Below, piece by piece: positions 43,292-52,165 of a stretch of 64,000 bases of DNA. Below the pieces are notes generated by a model that did not search any database, was not told the origin of the DNA, and saw only the letters and a list, made by a program, of their open reading frames with translations. The position numbers were made by a program, and so were the translations under genes. Position 1 is the first letter of the stretch. Each line of letters opens with the position of its first letter. This DNA is from Halomarina rubra. GTDB taxonomy: Archaea; Halobacteriota; Halobacteria; Halobacteriales; Haloarculaceae. Where the stretch lies: NCBI RefSeq assembly GCF_023699475.1, contig NZ_JALXFV010000002.1, positions 1 through 64,000 on the forward strand, in the 5' to 3' direction.

Positions 43292-43420
43292 ATGTGTACT
43301 CATATGGAAGAAAACCCCTCCCGGTGCCCTGAGTGTAGTCACTCTCCGCTTCAGGTCTTTGCTCACGTTGATCGTCTCGAATGCCTCGATTGCGGGTCGA
43401 CAATCTCTAGACACAGATAG
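43292..43420 (+). CDS. Tiny double-CxxC zinc-ribbon protein (paralogue of 1482 gene)
   Basis: A 42-residue protein with two zinc knuckles, CPECS and CLDCG, and a basic tail. SRCPECSHSPLQ and RLECLDCGSTIS align with the protein at 1,482-1,601 without gaps around the cysteines. The frame opens with an ATG at 43,292; a second ATG at 43,304 is also possible. A TATA-like box (AGTATAAC, about 43,257-43,264) lies about 30 bases before the first ATG. It is short and lies in AT-rich DNA, but the paralogue and the paired cysteine motifs make it very likely to be real. Function unknown. Confidence 0.7.
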   Translation: MCTHMEENPSRCPECSHSPLQVFAHVDRLECLDCGSTISRHR

Positions 43421-43508
43421 GGAAACCGACGAACTCTCGCACTGAGGGATAGGGCTTACTCCTTGCACTTCCGCAACCTGATTTACTCGTGGACTGATTC
43501 GGCGTATG

Positions 43509-45944
43509 TTAGTTTCCGGTCACGCTATCGCCGGAATCGCTCGGCTCACAATGGACTTCGAAGCGGGCTCCCCCATTGGTTGCCGTCATTGCTTCGACCG
43601 ACCAACCATGAGCGGCGACGATGTCATTGACGATGGTCAATCCGAATCCGATGCCACCGTTCGAAGAGAGATGGCCTCGCTTGAAGAGTCCCTCTGGGGG
43701 CGATTTACCGAAGCCACGCCCATCGTCACTGACCGCGAATCCCCCATCGGCTAATCGCTCGACAGTAATCGTCTCTGCACGACCGTGTTCGAGTGCATTT
43801 CGGAACAGGTTCTCGAACACACGTCGAAGTTGACTTCGGTCACACGTTATCGTCCCGAGTGAGTCGGCATCGAGTGTTTCACCACCTGTCGAGAGTCCTG
43901 TCCACGCATCTTCGATGAGGGTATCGAGTGAGACCGTCTCCTGATCGATTGTTCGGTCTGTGTTTCGAGCAAGCGTTAGGAGGTCTTCAATCAGCGTTGA
44001 CATCCGGGAGTGTGCAGCTTCGATCTCCTCGAAGTGCTTGTCGGCGCCTGTCTCGTGAGCGATATCGGTATAGGCGACCGCTGCGGTCAGTGGCGTTCGT
44101 AAGTCATGGGCAACGACGCTCGCGAATTCATCAAGGCGCTCGTTAGTCTCACGGAGGTGCTGTTCGCGGTCGGCACGGATGAGCGCAGCTTCGGTTGCCG
44201 ACGTGAGTATCTGGACGAGTTCAAGATCTTGCTCATCGTACTCACTGGCTACTGGCGTCCCGGTGCCGAGAACGCCATACTCTCCAACGGCGACGGCAAG
44301 CCCCGACCGAATACCCTCATAGCGGTCGTCGACGGTGCTCAGATCCTCATAGAGTATGTAACCGCTCTCAGCGAACACGTCCCACAACCTGCCATCTCCG
44401 GGTTCAAACGTCGGAAGTCTCGGAACTTGTTGTTGTGCAGCCACGCTACTGACTGTCGGCTGCAGTTTGTCTGCCGACTTCTCGTATTGCCAAAACGCCG
44501 TCAACGGGTGGCCGAGAACATCTGTCGCGGCATTAACGGTCAGTTGGATGATCTCCTCTGCATCTGCAGCCAGACTCAGCCGCCGGGTCGTCATCTGGAG
44601 GGCTTTGAGCTTCTCTTCGAATCGCCAGCGCTCGGTGACGTCATCCATGATGGCGTACACCTCATCGATAGACCCATCCGCTTCGCGAATCGGGATGGTC
44701 GAAAGGCGTATATTGCGTATCTCGCCGTCTTTCGTCTCCCGAGCGATCGTGACTCCACTGAGACACTCTCCGTCGAGTGAGCGTTCGAGTATTCGCTCTG
44801 AACGATCCAGCTTCTCATCAGGAACAAGCGGGTATCGCTCCCCGATGACTTCCGAAGCAAGATAGCCGAACATCTCTTCTGCCCCAGTGTTCCACTCGGT
44901 GACCACTCGCTGCCTGTCGACTGCGATAATCGCGAGAGGTGTTGCGTCGATAAGCGAACTGATACGGTTTGTCATCGTCTTCAACTCCCGCTGCCGTTGT
45001 TTCCTGAGCAGTTCATTGCCGACCCAGTCGGCAACGAGATTCACCAACGTGAGCTCAGGACCACTGGGGGGTTTTTCGCGGCCGGTATCACTTACCAGAC
45101 AGAGCGTCCCATAGAGATCGCTCCCAACCCAGACTGGAATGCCTAGAAATGACTCCTGGGTGAGTTCCCGATAGGTCGCATGATCTGGTGCTGTTTCAGA
45201 GGCGTCTAAGAACCACTCGACACTCGCGGACTCAACGACGCGCTTACAATAGGTTTCCTCGAGATCGAAGACATCGCCCACAGCGATGTGCTCTCCGAGG
45301 GCATGGCTCGCGCGAATCTCGTAGTCATTGTCGCTGACTCGCGAGAGGAGCCCTGAATCAAACCCGAGCACCTCACAACACAACTCGAGTAGTGACGATA
45401 CTTGCTCATCGAACGTTGCTTCTGGTGCTAGTATTATATCGTGAAATGAGTACAGAAACTCCCGGTCTCGTTTCAGTTCTGAGGCCGTATCGGCCAGCAA
45501 CTCAGAGATGTTTTCGGGATGCGAACGACTGGTACCGTTCGTTGCGCTTCGTTGGCCTTCCGATTGAGCATGCTGGTGAGCGGTGGCATACGTCTCCAGA
45601 CGTCGGGCAACCATCGACCCGTGTTCTTCGAAGTGTGCTGTTGGAATGATGTCGGTGACTCCCGCGTTAACGAGCTTTGTCTCGTCAACGGTCCCATCGG
45701 TGAGCGCCACGACTGGCGGTACCTCCTCAGAGCCCGTGAGACTCGAAATTCGGTCACTATCTACGTGAGAAGCAACGTCGACAATGACGCAGCCGACGTC
45801 GGTTGTGATTCGCTCATCGGCTCTAATCTCGACGCGTTTTCCCTTTCCCCCTTGCTCAAAGGCCGCACGCACCGTGTTGGCCGTGTCGTGTTCACTTGTA
45901 ACCACCCCCAGGCGAAGCCGCCCTTTCCCTCCCTCAATTGCCAT
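43509..45944 (-). CDS. Multi-sensor histidine kinase (GAF-PAS-GAF-HisKA-HATPase)
   Basis: An 811-residue soluble sensor kinase. The N-terminal 115 residues resemble a receiver fold without a clear phosphorylation site. A GAF domain (about 165-310), a PAS domain (about 325-440; TPLAIIAVDRQRVVTEWNTG) and a second GAF domain (about 445-580) follow. The phosphoacceptor is His613 in VVAHDLRTPLTAA. The ATPase domain has FENLFRNALEHG (N box), VSDDGRGFG (G1) and GFGLTIV (G2). No membrane segments, so it senses an internal signal. The start at 45,944 is preferred over one adding 16 residues. It is divergent from a single-domain response regulator, its probable partner. Confidence 0.88.
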   Translation of the reverse strand: MAIEGGKGRLRLGVVTSEHDTANTVRAAFEQGGKGKRVEIRADERITTDVGCVIVDVASHVDSDRISSLTGSEEVPPVVALTDGTVDETKLVNAGVTDIIPTAHFEEHGSMVARRLETYATAHQHAQSEGQRSATNGTSRSHPENISELLADTASELKRDREFLYSFHDIILAPEATFDEQVSSLLELCCEVLGFDSGLLSRVSDNDYEIRASHALGEHIAVGDVFDLEETYCKRVVESASVEWFLDASETAPDHATYRELTQESFLGIPVWVGSDLYGTLCLVSDTGREKPPSGPELTLVNLVADWVGNELLRKQRQRELKTMTNRISSLIDATPLAIIAVDRQRVVTEWNTGAEEMFGYLASEVIGERYPLVPDEKLDRSERILERSLDGECLSGVTIARETKDGEIRNIRLSTIPIREADGSIDEVYAIMDDVTERWRFEEKLKALQMTTRRLSLAADAEEIIQLTVNAATDVLGHPLTAFWQYEKSADKLQPTVSSVAAQQQVPRLPTFEPGDGRLWDVFAESGYILYEDLSTVDDRYEGIRSGLAVAVGEYGVLGTGTPVASEYDEQDLELVQILTSATEAALIRADREQHLRETNERLDEFASVVAHDLRTPLTAAVAYTDIAHETGADKHFEEIEAAHSRMSTLIEDLLTLARNTDRTIDQETVSLDTLIEDAWTGLSTGGETLDADSLGTITCDRSQLRRVFENLFRNALEHGRAETITVERLADGGFAVSDDGRGFGKSPPEGLFKRGHLSSNGGIGFGLTIVNDIVAAHGWSVEAMTATNGGARFEVHCEPSDSGDSVTGN

Positions 45945-46095
45945 TGTCACCTGAGCCTTACAGAGCATCAAGATAAGCCTGTCACTTGGCAATCAACCAA
46001 CACAGAATTCTATTCAATTATGAAACCTGATTGCCACACTACAAGCGAAGATTATTGGTCTGAACACCGATGAGTACTCCCTAGGAGAGTATCCG

Positions 46096-46473
46096 ATGGT
46101 AGGCACTGTACTCATTGTGGACGATGACGAACAGATTCATCAGATCGTTCGGCATAAACTCGAACCAGAAACGACCGTTCACGCGGCTTTTGATGGATTG
46201 GAGGGGTGGGAGTTCCTCAACGACCACCCTGACGAGCAACCAGATCTCGTTCTGTTGGATCTGATGATGCCGCAGATGAACGGTGATGAGGTACTCAATC
46301 GCATTCGTGATGACGACCGATTCGATGACCTTCCAGTGATTATGCTTACATCCATGGGACGTGGTGAGGAGCCACTCGAAGAACGTCACCCCGGTGCGAC
46401 CGTCTACATGGACAAACCGTTCTCACCAACCGAACTCGTCTCGCGCATTCGAGAGGCTGCTCGCCGAACCTGA
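46096..46473 (+). CDS. Single-domain response regulator
   Basis: A 125-residue CheY-like receiver with no output domain. The acidic pocket is VDDDEQ near residue 8, the phosphoacceptor is Asp55 in LLDLMMPQMNG, the switch threonine is in MLTSM and the conserved lysine is Lys107 in DKPFS. It is divergent from the hybrid-type sensor kinase with about 150 bases between the starts, so they likely form a two-component pair. With no DNA-binding domain it should act by protein contact or pass phosphate onward. Confidence 0.9.
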   Translation: MVGTVLIVDDDEQIHQIVRHKLEPETTVHAAFDGLEGWEFLNDHPDEQPDLVLLDLMMPQMNGDEVLNRIRDDDRFDDLPVIMLTSMGRGEEPLEERHPGATVYMDKPFSPTELVSRIREAARRT

Positions 46474-46672
46474 ATCGCCATGTTCCGCTAACCTCTAACG
46501 AATACGACTTGTCTTACCATCTGTACGATTGATGGAGAAAAGTCAGACTAATGTATTGGAGTAATGAATGGATTGTTTGCCGTTATGTCAGAGAATATAT
46601 GACTCTGCGGTCGTACCTCAAAGCCCTCGGTCCTCGCTGTGGAAAATTTCCTCGGTGAAACCACGAACAAAA

Positions 46673-46700
46673 ATTGTCGCTGAGACACAATGTATTTAAT
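46673..46700 (+). promoter_or_regulatory. Dyad operator plus TATA box for the membrane protein
   Basis: ATTGT-N9-ACAAT (46,673-46,691) runs into a TATTTAATTA box centred about 26 bases before the ATG at 46,722. It is closely similar to the promoter of the candidate RNA at 42,677-42,706, suggesting one regulator acts at both. Confidence 0.5.
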
Positions 46701-46721
46701 TAACTACTGTAATGCAGTGGC

Positions 46722-47084
46722 ATGGGCCCCCTCGCGCTTCAGGCGATTACTATCGGTGCATTAGGCGGCGCCATTGGGTCAACCTTCTTTCTCTATCAAA
46801 CGACCCGAACAACGACGCTAGACGCTCGCTGGACTAACTGGTCCCTCTTACCGATCTTCATCGCGACAGCCCTACTGAGCGCCGGCGCACTCACAACGCA
46901 ACCCACTCACGACTCACCGTATTTCATCGCTGGAGTTGATATCCCATCATCGACAACTCACCTCCTCGGTACTGGAAGTATTATCCTTGCGTTGAGTCTC
47001 AGCACTGTCTCTTTCTGTTGGGTACTCGGAACGGTGCTGTTTCTGAGAGCAAAGACTGTCAAAGACCAGACGTGGTGGTGGTAA
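46722..47084 (+). CDS. Three-helix membrane protein, function unknown
   Basis: A 120-residue protein with three predicted membrane segments (about residues 5-25, 42-60 and 84-108) and a short C-terminus ending WWW. I do not recognise the family; haloarchaea have many small membrane proteins of this layout. The start is supported by the TATA box about 26 bases upstream. It may be controlled together with the candidate small RNA at 42.7 kb. Confidence 0.7.
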   Translation: MGPLALQAITIGALGGAIGSTFFLYQTTRTTTLDARWTNWSLLPIFIATALLSAGALTTQPTHDSPYFIAGVDIPSSTTHLLGTGSIILALSLSTVSFCWVLGTVLFLRAKTVKDQTWWW

Positions 47085-47652
47085 TCCATGTTGCCCCGCG
47101 AACCGCCTCAGGCGACGCCCCGAGGCACCCAGCCTGTTTCTCGAGACCCCGACTTGGTAGCCCAACAGCCGTTGGCAGTACGATAATAGAATCCCACCCG
47201 GTACGAGCGAACGCCGGCACACTGTCAGAGGCACGCGATCGGTTCTCTCGACGAGGACCCTCAGGACGGCCACCAGCCGGGCACCGCTTTCTCCTCTCGG
47301 GGGTCCTCGACGAGCGACACACGGACTGGCACCACTCTCCCTCGCGCGACTGCCCGACTCGACACGCCGAGTCGGTCTGCACTCCATTTCGGCGATAAAT
47401 CGTCTGTTACACCGCTCTGTGTTCGTTTCCGGCCACTATGGAGTGCAGACTGGGTACGCACCCCGCGTCGACACCGAACGCCGCTGTCCGGGCCACAGGA
47501 CTCTCACAACTGCAGATGAGGGTATCCACGCATCCGCTCTTGGCCCCTCGCCGACTAACTAATAGATTCTGGGTTGACAGGTGCTGTGCCCAACGTGGGC
47601 AGCAACTATGACGACGAACGAGCACCACCAGGCGTCCACGGAGGAGCGTACG
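47085..47652. other. Intergenic junction between accessory and core DNA
   Basis: About 570 bases with no credible gene. GC content rises here towards the chromosomal level. It contains a perfect 13-bp inverted repeat (GTCTGCACTCCAT at 47,375-47,387 and its complement at 47,438-47,450, 50 bases apart). I see no tRNA gene, integrase or obvious attachment repeat. Confidence 0.45.
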
Positions 47653-47997
47653 ATGAACAGACGGCGCGTGCTGCGAGGAATCGGTGCGGGGACGATGGTC
47701 GTCGCGGGGACCGCCGGTATCGCGAGCGCAGGACAGAGCAAACTCAGATACAACTTCTACGGCTGCAGCCAGGTCTGTGTGAACAAGAGAGGAGTGAAGG
47801 CCGTCGTCTGGACCGGCCGAGAGACGAAGAAGGTGCGTATCACGGCGTCCTCGAACCGGAACGATCCCGCCGTCAGGGAGTGGAAATCCGTCTACTGCTA
47901 CGAGGTCGACGACCCGAAGAAGATAATCGGTCTCTACTACGACGGACGGTACATCGAGAACGAGAACCGCTGTGCGATGAACGTGAAGGCCAAGTAA
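47653..47997 (+). CDS. Tat-exported small protein, function unknown
   Basis: A 114-residue protein with a Tat signal at its very N-terminus (MNRRRVLRGIGAG) and a predicted cleavage after IASAG. The mature part of about 85 residues is unusually basic for a haloarchaeon and holds four cysteines (CSQVC, YCYE, RCAM) that could form two disulfides. GGAGG about 9 bases before the ATG at 47,653 supports this start; an ATG at 47,608 adds 15 residues and is an alternative. I do not recognise the family. It marks the beginning of the GC-rich region. Confidence 0.65.
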   Translation: MNRRRVLRGIGAGTMVVAGTAGIASAGQSKLRYNFYGCSQVCVNKRGVKAVVWTGRETKKVRITASSNRNDPAVREWKSVYCYEVDDPKKIIGLYYDGRYIENENRCAMNVKAK

Positions 47998-48147
47998 TCG
48001 GCACTCTGTGACGGAGACGTCACGGCACGTCTCCGGTGGGTCGAATCGTCGCGAGTAGGCAGACCCCCCACGCGGGTCTCACTCGCGCTCTCTCTCTCTC
48101 GTCTTCGACACCGTCCTCGCCAGCACGCCGACCTGCGACGTTCGGCG

Positions 48148-48468
48148 TCAGTCGTCGGCGGCCGCGGCGGCGTCGCCTTCGATGCTCGGGGGGTACTTCC
48201 CGCGGTCGAGTTTCAGGTCCGAGGCCGGCCGCGCCATGCACGTCAGCGCGAACCGCTCGCCCTCCTCTTCGGTGAGGCCGCGGGCGGTCGCGACCTGCTG
48301 TTCGACCTCTCCCTCGACGATCTCGGCCGAACACGCCAGACACATCCCGACGCGACAGGAGTACTCCTGAGCGATACCCTCCTCGATGCAGCGACTCAGG
48401 ATGGTCTGTTTGTCCGAACAGGAGATGGTCTCGCCGGTGCCGACGAACTCCACGGTGTACTCGGTCAT
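48148..48468 (-). CDS. Plant-type 2Fe-2S ferredoxin
   Basis: A 106-residue ferredoxin with the cluster motif SCRVGMCLAC (Cys-x4-Cys-x2-Cys) and the fourth cysteine in ALTCMARP, binding one [2Fe-2S] cluster. It carries electrons for oxidoreductases in the cytoplasm. The start at 48,468 (MTEYTVEF) fits the family; an upstream start adds nine residues. The tail is an Ala/Asp run. It is divergent from the geranylgeranyl reductase gene with about 107 bases between, and could supply electrons for that reduction, though this is only inferred. Confidence 0.9.
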   Translation of the reverse strand: MTEYTVEFVGTGETISCSDKQTILSRCIEEGIAQEYSCRVGMCLACSAEIVEGEVEQQVATARGLTEEEGERFALTCMARPASDLKLDRGKYPPSIEGDAAAAADD

Positions 48469-48575
48469 GCCCTTCGCTTGGACGAAGCCCGTCAAAACTC
48501 TTGTTGGACTCCGGTGACCGTTCTCCCGGCGCGGATATCAGTAACCGTTTTGCCGCGGGACGGTCAGTGAGGGAC

Positions 48576-49946
48576 ATGACCACCCACGAGTACGACGTTA
48601 CCGTCGTCGGCGCGGGGACCGCGGGCTGTTACGCCGCCGCGACGATCGCCAACGCTGGCCACAGCGTCGTCATCGTCGAACGAAAGACGGCCGAGGAGGC
48701 GGGTCACATCGCCTGCGGGGACGCGCTGAAGGGCGCGGCGAACTTCCCGAGCGCCATCCCCAAATCCCAGATCGAACCGGCGTTCACCAACACGGACGTC
48801 GACCACGGCCAGTTCGAGATTCCGGCCGAGGACGTCGTCCTCGACATCCCCATCCCCGGTGAACTCGCCGTCATCGACCGCTGGGAGTACGGCCGCCTGC
48901 TCATCGAAGGGGCCGACGACGCCGGCGTCGAGTTCCACTACGACACCGTCGTCCGCGACGTCACCCAGGCCGACGACGGCCGCGTCACCGGCGTCGAGGG
49001 CATCCGCAAGGGCGACCACGTCACCTACGACTCCGAGGTCGTCATCGACGGTGCGGGGTCGCTCTCCATCCTCCAGGACAAGGCCGACCTCTCGAACAGC
49101 ACGTTCGACAAGAACGTCCGGTACTCGCAGTTCGCCTCGGCGTACCGCGAGATCGTCGAAGTCGACGAGCCCGTCGAGTGGTCCGACGCGCTCGTGTTCA
49201 AACCCACCAAGCGCTCGGCGGGCTACCTCTGGTACTTCCCGCGGACGCCCACCGAGATCAACGTCGGTCTCGGCTTCCAGATGAACGAAGAGCCGATGAA
49301 GCTCGTCGGCGACCTCCGCGAGGACCTCCAACAGCGCCCGGAGTTCGAGAACGCCACCGTCACGGACAAACTCGGCGCTGCCCTGCCGACACGCCGGACC
49401 TACGACTCGGCGACCGCGCCGGGGTTCATCGCCGCCGGCGACGCCGCCGCCCACGTCAACCCCATCTCGGGTGGCGGCATCGCCGGTGCGGCCTACGCCG
49501 GTCAGTACGCCGCCGAGCAGGCCCTCGAAGCAATCGAGCACGACGACCACAGCGAGGAGCGCCTCTGGCGGTACAACGAGCGCGTGATGGACCACTTCGG
49601 CGGGCGCTACGCCGCACTCGACATCTACAACATCTTCGCGACGGCCTACGACCTCGACGACCTGATGAGCCTCATCGCTGCCCTCCCCGGACAGCAGCTC
49701 TCGGAAGCGCTCTACTCGGGGAGTTCCAGCATCAACCCCGCGCTCGCGGTCAAGACGCTCTGGAAGTCCCGCGGCCACTGGGGGACGATGTTCGACTTCT
49801 ACAAGACGAAACGCCTCGCCGACCGCCTGCTCGCCCACTACGAGAACTACCCCGACAGCCCCCACGAGTTCCGCGGCTGGCAGATTCGCCGCGACCGCAT
49901 CATGGACGACATCTACGCGACGACGGGCGCGGAAGCGAAGTACTAG
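48576..49946 (+). CDS. Geranylgeranyl reductase family protein
   Basis: A 456-residue FAD-dependent reductase. The dinucleotide motif VGAGTAGCYAA starts at residue 10, the second FAD motif region GDAAAHVNPISGGGIAGAAYAG lies near 285 and the family's PxxYxWxFP-like block is GYLWYFPRTPTEINVG near 215. Such enzymes saturate the isoprenoid chains of archaeal lipids, menaquinone or dolichol. Haloarchaea have several paralogues, and which substrate this one uses is not fixed by sequence. The chosen ATG begins two residues before a typical N-terminal strand. Confidence 0.88.
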   Translation: MTTHEYDVTVVGAGTAGCYAAATIANAGHSVVIVERKTAEEAGHIACGDALKGAANFPSAIPKSQIEPAFTNTDVDHGQFEIPAEDVVLDIPIPGELAVIDRWEYGRLLIEGADDAGVEFHYDTVVRDVTQADDGRVTGVEGIRKGDHVTYDSEVVIDGAGSLSILQDKADLSNSTFDKNVRYSQFASAYREIVEVDEPVEWSDALVFKPTKRSAGYLWYFPRTPTEINVGLGFQMNEEPMKLVGDLREDLQQRPEFENATVTDKLGAALPTRRTYDSATAPGFIAAGDAAAHVNPISGGGIAGAAYAGQYAAEQALEAIEHDDHSEERLWRYNERVMDHFGGRYAALDIYNIFATAYDLDDLMSLIAALPGQQLSEALYSGSSSINPALAVKTLWKSRGHWGTMFDFYKTKRLADRLLAHYENYPDSPHEFRGWQIRRDRIMDDIYATTGAEAKY

Positions 49947-50081
49947 GTATTCCCTACCGTTCGCCCCCATCTGCCGCTGCAGCGCAACACATGGCACACG
50001 TCGCCACCCGATTCTGACCGTCGGCGACCGACGCCGAAAAAGTCGCAACGACGATGTACCACCTGTCCGTAACCCCGCCCA

Positions 50082-50561
50082 GTGAGCCTTTCCGACGACG
50101 CCCAAGACCGCCTGCGTGACATCGTCGAACTCCAGCCCACGAAGAACAAGGAGTTACAGGAGCGCTGGGAGATGGACAGCGGCAGTGAGGTCCACCAGTA
50201 CCTCGAATCGGAGCTGAAACAGTACTACTTCCGCGACGAGAACAGCCTCATCCGTGCGACTCAGGAGGCCGCCGCGCTGCTCGGCATCGAGACCGACGCC
50301 GAGGCCATCCGGGTTCCCGACCTCCAGGTCCGCATCACCGAGGTGCTCGCGGGCCCCGACGAGGAACCACAGAGCGTCGTCGGCGTGTTCCACGACGTCG
50401 AGGCGACGGGCATCGAGACGGACGTCGACGCGGTCCGGTCCGGACTCCGGAGCCTCCAGGACAAGGGCATCGTCGAGGTCGTCCAGGAGACCGTGCCGAC
50501 GTTCCGCCTCACCAACGACCGGGAGGAACTGGCCATCGAACCACTCGACGCCGACGACTGA
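50082..50561 (+). CDS. DUF5797 family protein (HTH-like)
   Basis: A 159-residue acidic protein beginning with GTG. It opens SLSDDAQDRLRDIVELQPTKNKELQERWEM and appears to consist of two winged-helix-like parts (residues 1-70 and 85-150), so it may bind DNA. It matches my memory of the haloarchaeal DUF5797 family. It stands alone, about 135 bases after the reductase. Function unknown. Confidence 0.75.
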   Translation: MSLSDDAQDRLRDIVELQPTKNKELQERWEMDSGSEVHQYLESELKQYYFRDENSLIRATQEAAALLGIETDAEAIRVPDLQVRITEVLAGPDEEPQSVVGVFHDVEATGIETDVDAVRSGLRSLQDKGIVEVVQETVPTFRLTNDREELAIEPLDADD

Positions 50562-50900
50562 CCGGCGAGTCGTTTCCCGGACACCGGCCAGCAGCGCGAG
50601 CCGTCATACCTCCAGTCACAGCGAGTCGAGCCGTTGGCTCGTCGGTCGTCGTTGACCGCCGATCGGTGCGCGAAGGTTTCGGAGCGTGTGTGCTCAGGGA
50701 CGGCGACGGCGTCCGACTGTGGAGGCCCTAGAACGCCGACCGAACGTCCAGTGACTCCCGAAGCTGAAGTTCGCCGCAATCCTTCGTAACAGCAGTATGT
50801 CACGATGCTCGTCGAACATAACTATTGCTCTCGGCATCGAAGGGGGTAGTGACCAGCCCGACGACAACGCGTGACCGCCTCGTAGCTCGTCCGTCCGCCA
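50562..50900. other. Intergenic region with one hairpin
   Basis: About 340 bases without a gene. One perfect hairpin (CGAGCC-GTT-GGCTCG, 50,627-50,641) lies 65 bases after the DUF5797 gene and could be a termination or processing structure. Nothing else recognised. Confidence 0.35.
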
Positions 50901-51566
50901 ATGGTGGTTATTACCGACATCACGATTCCCGCCGACCAGTTCGCTCTCGGCGAACTCTTCGAGGAGTACCCCGACATCGACATCGAACTCGAACGACTCG
51001 TTCCGCTCCGGGAGGGGGTGATTCCGCTGTTCTGGGTCGAAGTAGCCTCACCCGAGGCCGTCGAGACGACCTTGCTGGCCGACCCGATGACCCTCGAAGT
51101 GACCCTCCTCACCGACATGGACGGTCGACACCTGTTCAACGTCGTTTGGGACGCCGCCATCGACTCACTCGTCCAACCACTCATCGAGAGCAACGCCGAG
51201 GTGCTACGCGCCGAAGGAGGGGCCGACTACTGGGAGTTCCGCCTCCAGTTCGAGAGCCGCGACCAGTTGGCGGACTTCCGACGGCGCTGTCAGGAGAACG
51301 ACGTCCAGATACAGTTGGACGCGCTGTACAACCCTGCACTTCCCGATCAAGACACCGACGGGTCCGGACTCACCGACGAACAGTACGACCTCATCGCCAC
51401 GGCGTACGACAACGGCTACTTCGAGGTTCCCCGAGGTATCGAACTCGGCGAGGTGGCCACCCTCATCGGCATCAGTTCGAACGCGGCCTCCCAACGGATG
51501 CGTCGGGGACTCAGTACCATCGTCGAATGGGCACTCGAGGCCCAGAAGTATCCCGACAGGAAATAG
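50901..51566 (+). CDS. Bat-type helix-turn-helix transcriptional regulator
   Basis: A 221-residue regulator. Residues 1-155 match the alpha/beta domain commonly found before the Bat HTH in haloarchaea; residues about 158-215 are the HTH_10 (bacterio-opsin activator) domain, with LTDEQYDLIATAYDNGYFEV and the recognition region ISSNAASQRMRRGLSTI. Such proteins number in the tens per haloarchaeal genome and control varied genes. It lies just before another HTH-like gene on the same strand, 94 bases apart. Target genes are unknown. Confidence 0.88.
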   Translation: MVVITDITIPADQFALGELFEEYPDIDIELERLVPLREGVIPLFWVEVASPEAVETTLLADPMTLEVTLLTDMDGRHLFNVVWDAAIDSLVQPLIESNAEVLRAEGGADYWEFRLQFESRDQLADFRRRCQENDVQIQLDALYNPALPDQDTDGSGLTDEQYDLIATAYDNGYFEVPRGIELGEVATLIGISSNAASQRMRRGLSTIVEWALEAQKYPDRK

Positions 51567-51660
51567 TCGCCGCGTGACGAGGCCGTCGGTCGACGCCAAG
51601 AGTTTAACGCCCGTTGGTAGTGAGAGTGACAACTACCCCACTGCCGGCGAATCCGTGTGT

Positions 51661-52068
51661 ATGGTGTCGACCGATACACGAGTCCTGAACGACAGTCGAT
51701 CAAACGACCCCGAGACGACACTTACCGCCGTCCACCACGTGTTGACCCATCCGACGCGGCGAGCCGTCCTCCGGGACCTCACCGCTCACTATCACCCGAT
51801 GACGGTCCACGACCTTGCCGGTCGACTGACGCGAGACCCGGCGTACCAGTGGATCAGCGACGACGCCTTCGACGAGTGTCGTATCGGACTCGTCCATCAC
51901 CACCTCCCGAAGTTGGCCGCAGCGGGGCTGATTCGGAACCCGTCGACCGACGCCGTCGAACTCACCGAGGCGGGCTTCCGAGTCGAAGGACTCAGGCGGG
52001 CCGGGGTGACGTACCTCGACGCGACCGATGAGGAACTCTTCCCCGCCCGCTCGGTTCGGAGCGATTGA
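51661..52068 (+). CDS. Winged-helix DNA-binding protein (DUF7344-like)
   Basis: A 135-residue protein with a winged helix (HHVLTHPTRRAVLRDLTAHY, then MTVHDLAGRL and GLVHHHLPKLAAAGLI). The HPTRRAVL and HHHLPKLAAAGL patterns are those of small haloarchaeal HTH proteins of the DUF7344 type. The ATG at 51,661 is preferred; earlier in-frame starts overlap the 3' region of the preceding gene. Possibly a regulator working with the Bat-type protein upstream. Confidence 0.75.
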   Translation: MVSTDTRVLNDSRSNDPETTLTAVHHVLTHPTRRAVLRDLTAHYHPMTVHDLAGRLTRDPAYQWISDDAFDECRIGLVHHHLPKLAAAGLIRNPSTDAVELTEAGFRVEGLRRAGVTYLDATDEELFPARSVRSD

Positions 52069-52145
52069 AACGGACGGTCCGCCGTTCATAGCTGGGTGCC
52101 GCGGTCCCGGTGTCGAACGGCGATTACACGAAAGCAAGGAGAGAG

Positions 52146-52165
52146 CCCACGACTTCAGTCGTGGG
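52146..52165. repeat. Solitary hairpin like an IS200/IS605 (TnpB-type) end
   Basis: CCCACGAC-TTCA-GTCGTGGG, an 8-bp perfect stem with a tetraloop, flanked by AGAG and AGGATGTC. The same hairpin with small changes lies at 5,638-5,657. This sequence resembles the end structure of haloarchaeal TnpB-type elements and their guide RNAs. No tnpA or tnpB is present nearby, so it is a remnant, a solo end or a captured RNA. Confidence 0.5.

Noticed and set aside
47018-47398. Overlapping open frames on both strands at the GC junction
   Set aside because: Arg/Pro/Ser-rich on both strands, no motif, no start signals; typical of GC-rich non-coding DNA.
48564-50105. 513-codon open frame on the minus strand
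   Set aside because: It lies opposite the geranylgeranyl reductase gene, which has clear FAD motifs; the antisense frame has no recognisable domain and is a GC-bias effect.
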